15,446 nucleotides of DNA, taken from contig CAZELH010000017.1 of NCBI GenBank assembly GCA_964513095.1, positions 1 to 15,446 of the forward strand, given 5' to 3'. A program made the position numbers and the translations under genes. The notes beneath the pieces are model-generated. The model had not been told where the DNA came from, did not search any database, and saw only the letters and a list, made by a program, of their open reading frames with translations. Positions within the stretch are counted from its first letter, which is position 1. Every line of letters starts with the position of its first letter. The DNA comes from JBDKGD01 sp964513095 (lineage in GTDB: Bacteria; Patescibacteriota; Minisyncoccia; UBA6257; 2-01-FULL-56-20). This document shows positions 1 to 6,789 of this stretch, in pieces.

Positions 1-221
1 TATCAGTGGCGTACGCTATCGGAAAAGCAGAGCCACTCATGGTGGAAGCCCATGACGAGAACGACAAAGACATCAGCGAAATAGTGACAAAAAACTTTGA
101 TTTTCGCCCCAAAGCCATCATTGAACGGTTAGCGCTCCAACGCCCAATCTACGCTCGAACGGCCTGCTACGGCCATTTTGGCAAGCCCAATCTGCCATGG
201 GAAGAAATAGTGAAGATATAA
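1..221 (+). CDS. metK: S-adenosylmethionine synthetase, C-terminal end (partial)
   Basis: This is the 3' end of metK, cut by the window edge; the first complete in-frame codon is at 3-5. MetK makes S-adenosylmethionine from ATP and methionine in the cytoplasm. The visible 72 or so residues match the family's C-terminal domain. They start at AYAIGKAEP, continue with a DFRPKAIIERLALQRPIY segment that is close to the usual (DL)RP..I...L.L.RPIY pattern, and include TACYGHFGK, the conserved YGHFG block. The stop is TAA and a hairpin terminator follows about 10 nt later. The GTG at position 6 is an internal valine codon, not a start. Identification is confident although most of the protein, including the N-terminal and central domains, lies outside the window. 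Confidence 0.93.
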   Translation, partial: SVAYAIGKAEPLMVEAHDENDKDISEIVTKNFDFRPKAIIERLALQRPIYARTACYGHFGKPNLPWEEIVKI

Positions 222-230
222 GGGGTATAA

Positions 231-257
231 AAAACGGTCGACACAATCGACCGTTTT
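231..257. terminator. Bidirectional hairpin terminator between convergent metK and the membrane-protein gene
   Basis: A perfect 11-bp stem (AAAACGGTCGA, 231-241, with TCGACCGTTTT, 247-257) encloses the loop CACAA. It has an A-run on one side and a T-run on the other, so it can stop transcription from both directions. It lies between the metK stop and the stop of the minus-strand gene. Confidence 0.9.
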
Positions 258-261
258 TTAT

Positions 262-1134
262 TTACCGCAATCGGGCCAAGACAGTAAGTGCGCTAATCGG
301 CAATCCGATAATAATATAACTCACCACAAACTGCGGGAGGAATAATAGAACAAAAAAGAAGAATAAAAATCCAAGCGTCGAAGCATGTAAAAACGCTTTA
401 TACAAAAGAGCAAAAGAAAGGTGGCCATCCCACCAACTCACCGGATCCAAAACAGGATTGTGTCCAAAAATGCGGACGACAAAAGGAATTCGCAATAAAA
501 ATCGCAGTGCCAATGCCAAAAAGAAAATCTGAACTAAAACCACCAATCCAACACCCAAGAAAAAAACAAAAAAGAGGAGGAGGAAAAAGAGCGGGATAAA
601 TCGCACATACGAAGAAATGCGCTGTGCTACTCCGCGCGCCCATGAGGCAGTAAACGTACCATCGGGAATCTCGCTCACATCATACACCGCAACAGATTCG
701 GGGCTGGCAATGAACACATGCTCACGAGAAACAACAAACAAACTATGCGAGTCTTTTGCGAAATCTTGCGTAGCCAAAGAATCAATAATCAAAAAATGAG
801 TGATTCCGGAAAAATTATGTTCGTCAAAAAAAGTTTTTAACCGAGAACTTGGCTCAATAGTAATAGGAGCAGTTGGAAATGTGGTAAAAGCACCGTTTGA
901 TATCGCAAGAGAAAATGATCCCGGCACTTGCGTCTCAAGTGTCGAAGAAATTCCTTTTGAAAAATCAATAAATGAAGGCGCAGAAAGAGCGGTGAAAAAA
1001 AGTGCGGAAAAAACACCACAAACACACACCACTGCCAAAAAATACGACAAGGAAAAAGATACCGACCGATCGATAAGCGATCGATAAAAAATCTTACTGT
1101 AAATACTTTGATAGATAGTCGAAAAAAATGACAT
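262..1134 (-). CDS. Multi-pass membrane protein, DUF1189-like
   Basis: This 290-aa protein has a short cytoplasmic N-terminus carrying the pattern FFSTIYQSIYSKIFYRSL, reminiscent of the start of DUF1189 proteins. It then has one membrane segment at about 27-50. A predicted extracytoplasmic domain of roughly 55-170 has an alternating beta-like pattern. Very hydrophobic stretches follow at about 178-215 and 240-287, probably three or four more helices. The gene starts 12 nt after the htpX stop, so the two are very likely co-transcribed, which suggests a role at the membrane near HtpX quality control (inference). No SD is visible before the ATG. The family assignment rests on topology and the N-terminal motif only; no catalytic residues are evident. 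Confidence 0.75.
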   Translation of the reverse strand: MSFFSTIYQSIYSKIFYRSLIDRSVSFSLSYFLAVVCVCGVFSALFFTALSAPSFIDFSKGISSTLETQVPGSFSLAISNGAFTTFPTAPITIEPSSRLKTFFDEHNFSGITHFLIIDSLATQDFAKDSHSLFVVSREHVFIASPESVAVYDVSEIPDGTFTASWARGVAQRISSYVRFIPLFFLLLFFVFFLGVGLVVLVQIFFLALALRFLLRIPFVVRIFGHNPVLDPVSWWDGHLSFALLYKAFLHASTLGFLFFFFVLLFLPQFVVSYIIIGLPISALTVLARLR

Positions 1135-1146
1135 AAGAAAAAATAG

Positions 1147-2055
1147 CTACCGCCCCATCGCGCGAAGCGCGGCAATGCGTTCGGCGATAGGAGGATGGGT
1201 CATAAATAATTTTTGATACCACGCCACCCTTGCCCCCTCTTTAAACGGGGTATCGATCCACAAATGGGCAGTGGAACTGTTCGCGTGTACCATTGGCGTC
1301 GCATCCGAAGCAATTTTTTCCAATGCGCTTGCGAGCCCTTCCGGATAGCGCGTCAAAAGCACACCAGTCGCATCCGCCAATCCTTCACGACGACGCGAAA
1401 TCGCCAATTGCAACAACATGGCACCCAAAGGGGCTAAAATAGAAAGAATGATACCGAGGAGTAAGAAAATGTCTCCGTTATTATCTTTTTCATCACTGCT
1501 ACGACTGCGTCGACCACCCCAAAACATCGACCGCAAGAAAAAATCCGCGGCAATAGAGATGGTGCCTGCCAACACCACCGCGACGGTTGAAACCAAAATA
1601 TCTCGATTACCAATATGAGAAAGTTCGTGCGCCAACACTCCCTGTAATTCGTTTTTGTTTAATTTCTGTAACGCCCCGACCGTTACCGCCACTGCCGCGT
1701 GCTGGGCATTGCGACCCGTCGCAAACGCATTGATTTGCATCTCTGGGGTGACAAACAGACGTGGCATCGGAAGACCAGCGGTAATCGCCAAATTTTCAAC
1801 AATCGTATAAAACTCTGGATAGTCTTTTCGCTCAACAGGGCGCGCGCCAGAAAGTCCCAACGCAATGGAATCGGCAAAATAGTAGCTAATAAAATTGCTG
1901 ATCACACTGAAAAAAACCGCAAAATACAAAATAACCGGATTGTCATACACCCGCGAAAACACAAACCCAAGCGCGACGATAAACACCAAAAAAATCCCGA
2001 ACAATGCGAACGTCCGTCGAATATTTTGAGATTGATAAGTATAAATAGTAGCCAT
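1147..2055 (-). CDS. htpX: HtpX-type M48 membrane zinc metalloprotease
   Basis: HtpX degrades damaged membrane proteins with its active site facing the cytoplasm. The protein is 302 aa from the chosen start. Its zinc motif HELSH is at about residues 143-147, inside the block LQGVLAHELSHIGNRD. The third ligand region SRRREGLADA is at about 219-228. Two hydrophobic N-terminal segments and a further pair around 155-220 fit the family topology. I chose the ATG at 2055 because MATIYTYQSQNIRRT matches the usual HtpX start; a GTG at 2088 would add 11 atypical residues. There is no SD before either start. The gene leads into the DUF1189-like gene 12 nt downstream. lemA, a frequent HtpX partner, lies upstream across a repeat. 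The length is normal for the family. Confidence 0.93.
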   Translation of the reverse strand: MATIYTYQSQNIRRTFALFGIFLVFIVALGFVFSRVYDNPVILYFAVFFSVISNFISYYFADSIALGLSGARPVERKDYPEFYTIVENLAITAGLPMPRLFVTPEMQINAFATGRNAQHAAVAVTVGALQKLNKNELQGVLAHELSHIGNRDILVSTVAVVLAGTISIAADFFLRSMFWGGRRSRSSDEKDNNGDIFLLLGIILSILAPLGAMLLQLAISRRREGLADATGVLLTRYPEGLASALEKIASDATPMVHANSSTAHLWIDTPFKEGARVAWYQKLFMTHPPIAERIAALRAMGR

Positions 2056-2141
2056 AAAAATAAGTGGTTGGTAATGAGTACTCAGCACCCAAAATGGATG
2101 CGGGTTCTAAAATAACTTTTTAACCCGCTAACCCACCACGC

Positions 2142-2215
2142 CCTTCCGAAGCCCTGCCTGCCGGTTTTACTAAGCCGTAACTTTAGTGAAGGCTAGCAGG
2201 CAGGTTTAGCGAAGG
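2142..2215. repeat. Dispersed palindromic repeat, copy A (long form)
   Basis: Arms CCTGCCTGC (2153-2161) and GCAGGCAGG (2196-2204) are flanked by weaker outer arms CCTTC/GAAGG. The blocks 2150-2164 and 2197-2211 match copy C (9355-9384) at 29 of 30 positions. Copy A carries 32 extra bases (2165-2196) in the middle, able to form their own small hairpin. It lies between htpX and lemA. Confidence 0.8.
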
Positions 2216-2232
2216 AGGGTTAACCTTTTAAC

Positions 2233-2267
2233 TGAAATTTTAATCGCTAAAAGCGATTAAAATTTCA
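2233..2267 (-). other. Perfect 16-bp hairpin that contains the lemA stop codon
   Basis: The arms 2233-2248 and 2252-2267 are exact reverse complements around a 3-nt loop. On the minus strand the 5' arm begins in the last lemA codons and includes its TAA (2257-2259). No run of T follows, so it is not a classical intrinsic terminator. It may instead cap the mRNA 3' end. Confidence 0.8.
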
Positions 2268-2802
2268 CCTCCACATTCTTCTCCGCCTCGGGCTCTGCAT
2301 CAAACAATGCTTCTTTCGTAAATCCAAATGCTCCCGCAATCAGATTCGAAGGGAATACTTCGATTTTAATGTTCAAGTCACGCACGTTCGCGTTATAAAA
2401 TCGACGAGCCGCCTGAATCTTATTTTCAGTATCGGTAAGTTCATCCTGCAATTTGCCAAAATTCTCGTTTGCTTTGAGTTCTGGATAATTTTCAGCAACC
2501 GCAAACAAGGTCTTTAAGGTACCAGATAACGCATTTTCTGCCGCCACCTTATCGGCAGATCCCGCCGGAGCACTCATTGCCTTGGCGCGAGCAGTCGTTA
2601 CGTTTTCAAACACCGACGCCTCATGGGTCATATACCCTTTTACCGCTGAAACGAGGTTTGGGATCAAGTCATACCGACGTTTGAGCTGTACTTCAATATC
2701 ACTCCACGCCTCCTTGGCATGATTCCGCAACACGACCAAGCCGTTATAGGAAAAAATAGCCCATACCACAACGACCGCGATAGCAATAAAGATGATAATC
2801 AT
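2257..2802 (-). CDS. lemA: LemA family protein
   Basis: This is a 181-aa membrane-anchored LemA protein. A single N-terminal helix lies at about residues 2-18, with a short tail on the other side of the membrane. The characteristic block YNGLVVLRN...W.DIEVQLKRRYDLIPNLV..VKGYM.HE follows at about 19-61, then a long helical domain. Near the end, ARRFYNANVRDLN and the FPSN..A..FGF block are also family hallmarks. The function of LemA is poorly defined; it is often encoded with HtpX or other membrane quality-control genes, as here. The ATG at 2802 was chosen over an upstream in-frame start at 2862. The family begins at the hydrophobic helix, and a promoter -10 sits only 7 nt before this ATG, so the mRNA is probably leaderless. 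Confidence 0.93.
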   Translation of the reverse strand: MIIIFIAIAVVVVWAIFSYNGLVVLRNHAKEAWSDIEVQLKRRYDLIPNLVSAVKGYMTHEASVFENVTTARAKAMSAPAGSADKVAAENALSGTLKTLFAVAENYPELKANENFGKLQDELTDTENKIQAARRFYNANVRDLNIKIEVFPSNLIAGAFGFTKEALFDAEPEAEKNVEVKF

Positions 2803-2809
2803 GGAGGGT

Positions 2810-2838
2810 ATAGTACCACAAAATGGCAAAAATTTCAA
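2810..2838 (-). promoter_or_regulatory. lemA promoter, leaderless type
   Basis: On the minus strand TTGAAA (2833-2838) and TACTAT (2810-2815) are separated by exactly 17 bp. The -10 ends 7 nt before the lemA ATG, so transcription should start at or within a base or two of the start codon. There is no SD. The -35 lies 2 bp past the T-run of the preceding terminator. Confidence 0.75.
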
Positions 2839-2839
2839 T

Positions 2840-2873
2840 AAAAAAAGCGCCTCCCCTATCAAGGAAAAGGCGC
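2840..2873 (-). terminator. Terminator of the 121-aa gene
   Basis: On the minus strand GCGCC (2869-2873) pairs with GGCGC (2847-2851). T-A and T-G pairs extend the stem to about 10 bp, and seven T follow (2840-2846). It lies 20 nt after the stop of the 121-aa gene and just upstream of the lemA promoter. Confidence 0.8.
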
Positions 2874-2892
2874 ACCGCGGTTTAAGAAAAAT

Positions 2893-3258
2893 TCAATCGT
2901 GCGCGACTTCTAGGTGCTTATTCCATAAAGAAATCGTGCTTCCTAAAACCACGCAAAATCGAGAAGAAAAACGAGAATCACCATCAAAGATATCAGTCGT
3001 GCCCAAAACTCTGAATTTTTTAATGCCCAACTGAGCAACAATGAAAAAAATGGAGGCGAAGACCTTCTGTTCCGAAGTGATACGACACGAGCTATCAACA
3101 AAAACAGGCACATGCGCACAATCAACAGACACGTACTCATCATTAACACACATATGATGCAAATGGATAAATTGACAACCTTCAAGAGACAAAGAAGTCA
3201 ACTCCTTAATATTGTGGATGACAATGGAATCAAGCGCCGGAAGCAAGGGGAAATCCAT
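2893..3258 (-). CDS. Hypothetical 121-aa protein with its own promoter, SD and terminator
   Basis: I do not recognise this 121-aa protein. It begins MDFPLLPALDSIVIHN and has five cysteines. It alternates hydrophobic strands with polar turns (for example FASIFFIVAQLGIKKFRVLG at about 68-87), which fits a small alpha/beta fold. There is no clear signal peptide. The ATG at 3258 is supported by an SD, GGAGG (3266-3270), 7 nt upstream; a start at 3300 would put that SD inside the gene. A sigma70-like promoter lies 41-69 bp upstream of the ATG and a U-tract terminator lies 20 bp downstream, so it is probably monocistronic. This contrasts with the neighbouring core genes, which lack an SD. Confidence 0.75.
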   Translation of the reverse strand: MDFPLLPALDSIVIHNIKELTSLSLEGCQFIHLHHMCVNDEYVSVDCAHVPVFVDSSCRITSEQKVFASIFFIVAQLGIKKFRVLGTTDIFDGDSRFSSRFCVVLGSTISLWNKHLEVAHD

Positions 3259-3298
3259 ACATAATCCTCCGCAAAAACTAGACTCAAATACTGGCCAC

Positions 3299-3327
3299 AA
3301 AATAAACTAAATGATCAAAAATGTCAA
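3299..3327 (-). promoter_or_regulatory. Promoter of the 121-aa gene
   Basis: On the minus strand TTGACA (3322-3327) and TATTTT (3299-3304) are spaced 17 bp apart. The predicted leader is about 30-35 nt and ends in the SD GGAGG (3266-3270), 7 nt before the ATG. The promoter starts just after the stop codon of the 435-aa gene. Confidence 0.75.
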
Positions 3328-3333
3328 CTGCTC

Positions 3334-4641
3334 TTATCGAGACTCGGAAAAAACAGATTGAGCAAGCTTTGAGAATACAGGCGCGGGCACAACAGAACTA
3401 AGAGCATCAAATTCTGGAGAAGAGGCGGAACGAAAACCAAGAATATCACCGGAAACAGAGATAGCTAACTCTATTCTTAAAAGATTTTTATAATTCAATG
3501 GGAAACTCGAAAGAGGTTTATATTCCTTATTGGGGAGAGAAGAAACATCAAGACCATTTCTTTCAATTTGCGATTTTTTTGTATTGCGATAAAAAGCAAG
3601 TCGTTGTTCAGACAACGATTCAGTAGAATCAGACCCCAAAACAAGAATCAATCCAGTTGATGTATCGAGATAAGAGTCAGTAACAAAATATTTTTCACCC
3701 TCAGGCATAGTTAAAAAATCAACGGTATTATTTTGCAGAAAATCCTTTGAATACTCTTGCACCTTCTCCCTATTAATTCGCGAAAATTCTTGAGTAATCA
3801 AATCCATGATATGTTCACATCCAGGAGCAAGCGAAAGACTCTCAACAGCCTGAGCAAGAATTCCACCAGAAATTGGATTTTTATAGACGCTTTGTAGCGA
3901 CTCAGGATCAGTAAGCTTATAAACGAGCTTAAATTGCTCCAATATTTTCTCTAAATTCCACTTTTTTACAGGAACATTTTCACTGACCAAATCAGAGGTA
4001 TCAAAAGAATGGACAAGAGAAGCATTCTCATAAACAGAATCGACAATCTGTTGCTTAATATTTTGAGGACCATGAGAATCATAAAACGTAATGGCTCCAG
4101 ATGCGATGCGCTGATCAAGCAATACTTGAAAATACTTAACACGCGCAGTAATCAATCCATTTATATATTTTAAAAGCTGTGGTATATCAGACAGCTTGGT
4201 TAGATGAGAAAAAATTTCTTTTCCCTCAATAACAGTTGAACGAGCTTCGTTGAAAATTTTAATAATCTCAGGATTAATACCCCCCTCTTCTTTCTTTTCG
4301 TGAGACACAATAGGTTTTAATTGACCGGTAGAAAAAAAGGGAGGAGGGGTAACGGTTTCTTTTTTTGGAACATGAACATCCCTAAAATTATCGGGTAGTG
4401 GACCGGTCTGTTTAGCTTCTTCATTGTTGCTGGCATTCGAAATACCAACTTTGACATCACTTTTTTCTTCTACCGGTTTTGCGTTTATTTCTCGTAGCGG
4501 CAAAGTAGGAGCATGAAGTTCTTTTTCTAATTCAAAAAATTTACCGTGATCTTCCGCTGACATACGCCCCGTATGTACAGAAGGCGCAACTGGAGCTTCT
4601 TGTGGGACCATCTCAAAATTTTCTCCCTTAAATTCACTCAT
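3334..4641 (-). CDS. Hypothetical 435-aa protein with disordered N-terminus
   Basis: I do not recognise this protein. From the chosen ATG it is 435 aa. About the first 120 residues are rich in Pro, Glu and Lys with low-complexity spacing, probably disordered. The rest looks globular and mainly helical, with a strand-rich patch near the middle of the C-terminal half (EKYFVTDSYLDTSTGLILVLGSD). No membrane helix, signal peptide or known catalytic motif is visible. The ATG at 4641 is preferred because a TATAAT hexamer ends 7 nt before it. An ATG at 4659 would place that hexamer inside the gene. The gene sits 30 nt after the folA stop. Its base composition looks more AT-rich than the folate genes beside it. 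It could be a lineage-specific structural or scaffold protein, but nothing here proves that. Confidence 0.8.
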   Translation of the reverse strand: MSEFKGENFEMVPQEAPVAPSVHTGRMSAEDHGKFFELEKELHAPTLPLREINAKPVEEKSDVKVGISNASNNEEAKQTGPLPDNFRDVHVPKKETVTPPPFFSTGQLKPIVSHEKKEEGGINPEIIKIFNEARSTVIEGKEIFSHLTKLSDIPQLLKYINGLITARVKYFQVLLDQRIASGAITFYDSHGPQNIKQQIVDSVYENASLVHSFDTSDLVSENVPVKKWNLEKILEQFKLVYKLTDPESLQSVYKNPISGGILAQAVESLSLAPGCEHIMDLITQEFSRINREKVQEYSKDFLQNNTVDFLTMPEGEKYFVTDSYLDTSTGLILVLGSDSTESLSEQRLAFYRNTKKSQIERNGLDVSSLPNKEYKPLSSFPLNYKNLLRIELAISVSGDILGFRSASSPEFDALSSVVPAPVFSKLAQSVFSESR

Positions 4642-4648
4642 GCCTTCT

Positions 4649-4654
4649 ATTATA
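4649..4654 (-). promoter_or_regulatory. Consensus -10 element of the 435-aa gene, leaderless type
   Basis: On the minus strand the hexamer is TATAAT, followed by 7 nt and then the ATG. The -35 position at 17-bp spacing (GTGTGA) is a poor match. The spacing to the ATG is the same as for lemA and predicts a leaderless mRNA. Confidence 0.6.
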
Positions 4655-4671
4655 TACAAATAAACTTGAGC

Positions 4672-5157
4672 TCACACCTTCCTTCGATACTCTAAAAATC
4701 GATGGGGATAGATATTTTTTTCATCAACAACCCCTTCAACAGCACTGACCAAATCCCACTGACTGCGATCAAAATCGGGGAAAAAGGTATCGGCGGAAAA
4801 ATCACCTTCAACTTCAGTGATAAAAATCGCATCTGCTTTAGGTAGAAAAAGACCATACACCTCACTCCCTCCAATAATATAAACATCCCCATCAAATGAA
4901 CGTATTTCATCGACGCTATAAATAACAGCGCAACCATCGGGAGCTTGAAATTCTCTATCACGTGTCAAAATAATATTCTTCCTATTCGGCAACGGCCTCC
5001 CAATCGATTCATAGGTCTTTCGACCCATCACCACCGTATGACCGGTTGTTTTGTCTTTAAAATATGCCAAATCCGCCGGTAGTTTCCACGGAATTGTTCC
5101 TGCTTTTCCAATACCGCGCTTTGAGTCAATTGCAACAATAATAAAAATTCTCTGCAT
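4672..5157 (-). CDS. folA: Dihydrofolate reductase
   Basis: DHFR reduces dihydrofolate to tetrahydrofolate with NADPH, which is needed because ThyA oxidises the folate cofactor. The protein is 161 aa, normal length. The N-terminus IIVAIDSKRGIGKAGTIPWKLPADL carries the Met20-type loop, and the acidic active-site residue is at about D29. The nucleotide-binding block VVMGRKTYESIGRPLPNR is at about 42-59, ILTRD follows, and the GG of YIIGGSEVY is near 95. Its ATG overlaps the thyA stop as TAATG, so translation is probably coupled. It is the last gene of the dcd-thyA-folA operon. The stop is TGA, which argues against UGA recoding in this genome. Confidence 0.96.
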   Translation of the reverse strand: MQRIFIIVAIDSKRGIGKAGTIPWKLPADLAYFKDKTTGHTVVMGRKTYESIGRPLPNRKNIILTRDREFQAPDGCAVIYSVDEIRSFDGDVYIIGGSEVYGLFLPKADAIFITEVEGDFSADTFFPDFDRSQWDLVSAVEGVVDEKNIYPHRFLEYRRKV

Positions 5158-5951
5158 TAGACAGAAATATCGGCTTTAATCGCCGGATATGGATCATAGT
5201 TTTCCAAAACAAAATCATCGTATCGAAAATCAAAAATATCAGAAACGGGACGGACGATTTTCAAGGTAGGCAAAGTTCTTGGAGTTCGAGCTAACTGCTC
5301 CTGTACTTGCGCGTAGTGATTCTTGTAGATATGCGCGCTCCCGATCATATGGGTAAAATGCCCAACAGACAGACCAGTGACCTGCGCCACCATATGGGTA
5401 AGAAGCGCATAGGAGGCAATGTTAAACGGGACTCCCAAAAACGTATCCGCGCTTCGCTGATAGAGACAGCAAGAAAGTTTTCCATTCGTAACATCGAACT
5501 GAAAAAAACAATGACACGGCGGGAGTTTCATTTTATCGACATCCTCAACATTCCACGCGCTCACGATAAGTCGACGGCTATTAGGGTTATTTTTAATCTG
5601 GGAAATGACATCACTGATCTGATCTTTGTGTGTTCCGTCACTGCATCGCCATTTCCGCCACTGCTTGCCATACACAGGCCCCAACTCTCCATGCTCATCC
5701 GCCCACTCATCCCAAATATGAACACCATTATCCACTAAAAATTTGATATTCGTCTCCCCGCGAAGAAACCACAAAAGTTCATACACTACTCCCTTCCAAA
5801 ACATCTTCTTAGTGGTAAGCAAAGGAAATCCAACAGAAAGATCGTACGTGTTCATCGTTCCAAAAAGATTTTTCGTTCCCGTGCCAGTGCGATCCCCTTT
5901 CTCATCGCCATTTTTTAAAATGTTATCCAACAACTCAAGGTACTGTTTCAT
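5157..5951 (-). CDS. thyA: Thymidylate synthase (ThyA)
   Basis: ThyA methylates dUMP to dTMP using methylene-tetrahydrofolate, releasing dihydrofolate. The protein is 264 aa, the same as E. coli ThyA. The nucleophile is Cys146 within LPPCHCFFQF. The phosphate-binding region DRTGTGT is at 20-26, NSRRLIVSAWN is at 124-134, YQRSADTFLGVPFNIASY is a family signature, and the substrate-contact block HIYKNH lies near 208. The C-terminus ends in IKADISV rather than the more usual IKAPVAI-type tail, a mild variation. The gene starts 6 nt after the dcd stop and overlaps folA by one base. No SD precedes it, so it probably depends on coupling to dcd. Confidence 0.97.
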   Translation of the reverse strand: MKQYLELLDNILKNGDEKGDRTGTGTKNLFGTMNTYDLSVGFPLLTTKKMFWKGVVYELLWFLRGETNIKFLVDNGVHIWDEWADEHGELGPVYGKQWRKWRCSDGTHKDQISDVISQIKNNPNSRRLIVSAWNVEDVDKMKLPPCHCFFQFDVTNGKLSCCLYQRSADTFLGVPFNIASYALLTHMVAQVTGLSVGHFTHMIGSAHIYKNHYAQVQEQLARTPRTLPTLKIVRPVSDIFDFRYDDFVLENYDPYPAIKADISV

Positions 5952-5957
5952 AAAAAA

Positions 5958-6536
5958 TTATTTCTTCAAAAATTTGTGAGAATTTTTCCAAAACTGACTC
6001 GCTTGCGGTCGATCTGCACCGTAATATTTACTGTTTAACCCTGCATGACCATATGGTCGCGTCGCCGGACTCGATAACTCTTCAAAGGCAATTTGCGCCA
6101 CCGGCATCCGGTAGTACAACACAATCGGAAGATTGGCGATATTATGAAGCTCCAACGTCATCTTCAACTTATTTCCGGGATCCAAAAATCCAGCGGTGGC
6201 ATGAATGATAAGTCCCACGCGTCCTAAACTTGATTTCCCCTCCAATCGTCCAACCATACTGGGTGACACTCCGACTGTTTCATAGGTAATACCAAGCGCA
6301 AACTGCCCCGGATGCAAAATAAACTGCCGATTCTCATCAATGGTTACCTCCTCCATCAAATCATCAACGGGTTTCGTTAAATCAATACAGGTAGTATTAG
6401 TATTTCGAAACACGAGAAAATGGGGACCAAGATGTAAATCTACAGACGCAGGTTGCACAGCGTCGGGATCAAACGGATCAATGGTAACTCGACCATCTTC
6501 CACTGCTTTTTTAATATCAGCGTCGCTTAAAATCAT
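5958..6536 (-). CDS. dcd: dCTP deaminase, probably the bifunctional dUMP-forming type
   Basis: This 192-aa protein belongs to the dCTP deaminase/dUTPase trimer family. Its core GRLEGKSSLGRVGLIIHATAG (about 97-116) and DPG...LELHNIANLPI resemble the mycobacterial-type bifunctional enzyme, which converts dCTP directly to dUMP. The E. coli deaminase-only core reads differently (WDGRSSLARLGL). The catalytic Ser, Arg and Glu of the family correspond here to S102, R106 and E129. The C-terminal PYGHAGLNSKYYG block matches the lid segment. The gene heads an operon with thyA and folA, consistent with feeding dUMP to ThyA without a separate dUTPase. The bifunctional assignment is inferred from motif similarity. 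Only 64 bp separate its start from the N gap. Confidence 0.93.
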   Translation of the reverse strand: MILSDADIKKAVEDGRVTIDPFDPDAVQPASVDLHLGPHFLVFRNTNTTCIDLTKPVDDLMEEVTIDENRQFILHPGQFALGITYETVGVSPSMVGRLEGKSSLGRVGLIIHATAGFLDPGNKLKMTLELHNIANLPIVLYYRMPVAQIAFEELSSPATRPYGHAGLNSKYYGADRPQASQFWKNSHKFLKK

Positions 6537-6557
6537 GGGTAGTAATAGTTTCCACTA

Positions 6558-6586
6558 ATTATACGCTCTTGCCTCATCAACGCAAA
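6558..6586 (-). promoter_or_regulatory. Candidate promoter of the dcd-thyA-folA operon
   Basis: On the minus strand a consensus TATAAT (6558-6563) lies 17 bp from a weak -35, TTTGCG (6581-6586). The predicted leader is about 15-20 nt with no SD. Confidence 0.55.
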
Positions 6587-6600
6587 ACCCCGCGGAATTA

Positions 6601-6700
6601 NNNNNNNNNNNNNNNNNNNNNNNNNNNNNNNNNNNNNNNNNNNNNNNNNNNNNNNNNNNNNNNNNNNNNNNNNNNNNNNNNNNNNNNNNNNNNNNNNNNN
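6601..6700. other. Assembly gap (100 N)
   Basis: Exactly 100 N separate two contigs. True distance and content are unknown, and adjacency of the dcd operon to groEL is only as good as the scaffolding. The rest of 6537-6782 holds the dcd promoter, a short tandem repeat and the groEL 3' hairpin, with no gene. Confidence 0.97.
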
Positions 6701-6728
6701 GTATCGGAGTAAAAAATTAATTTTGTAT

Positions 6729-6758
6729 CAATCCTTTAATCCGCCATTCGTTAATCCG
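6729..6758. repeat. Two-unit 15-bp imperfect tandem repeat
   Basis: On the minus strand the units are CGGATTAACGAATGG (6744-6758) and CGGATTAAAGGATTG (6729-6743), 12 of 15 identical. It lies downstream of groEL close to the assembly gap. Confidence 0.6.
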
Positions 6759-6762
6759 CAAT

Positions 6763-6789
6763 CTACTAAATCCCTTCGGGATTTAGTAG
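6763..6789 (-). other. Perfect 12-bp hairpin that contains the groEL stop codon
   Basis: The arms CTACTAAATCCC (6763-6774) and GGGATTTAGTAG (6778-6789) flank a 3-nt loop. On the minus strand the 5' arm covers the last Tyr codon and TAA of groEL. No T-run follows, so it is more likely a 3'-end protecting structure than a classical terminator. Confidence 0.8.

Noticed and set aside
1699..2115. 138-aa plus-strand ORF across the htpX gene
   Set aside because: It is antisense to htpX, lacks an SD or promoter, and its composition is that of a shadow frame.
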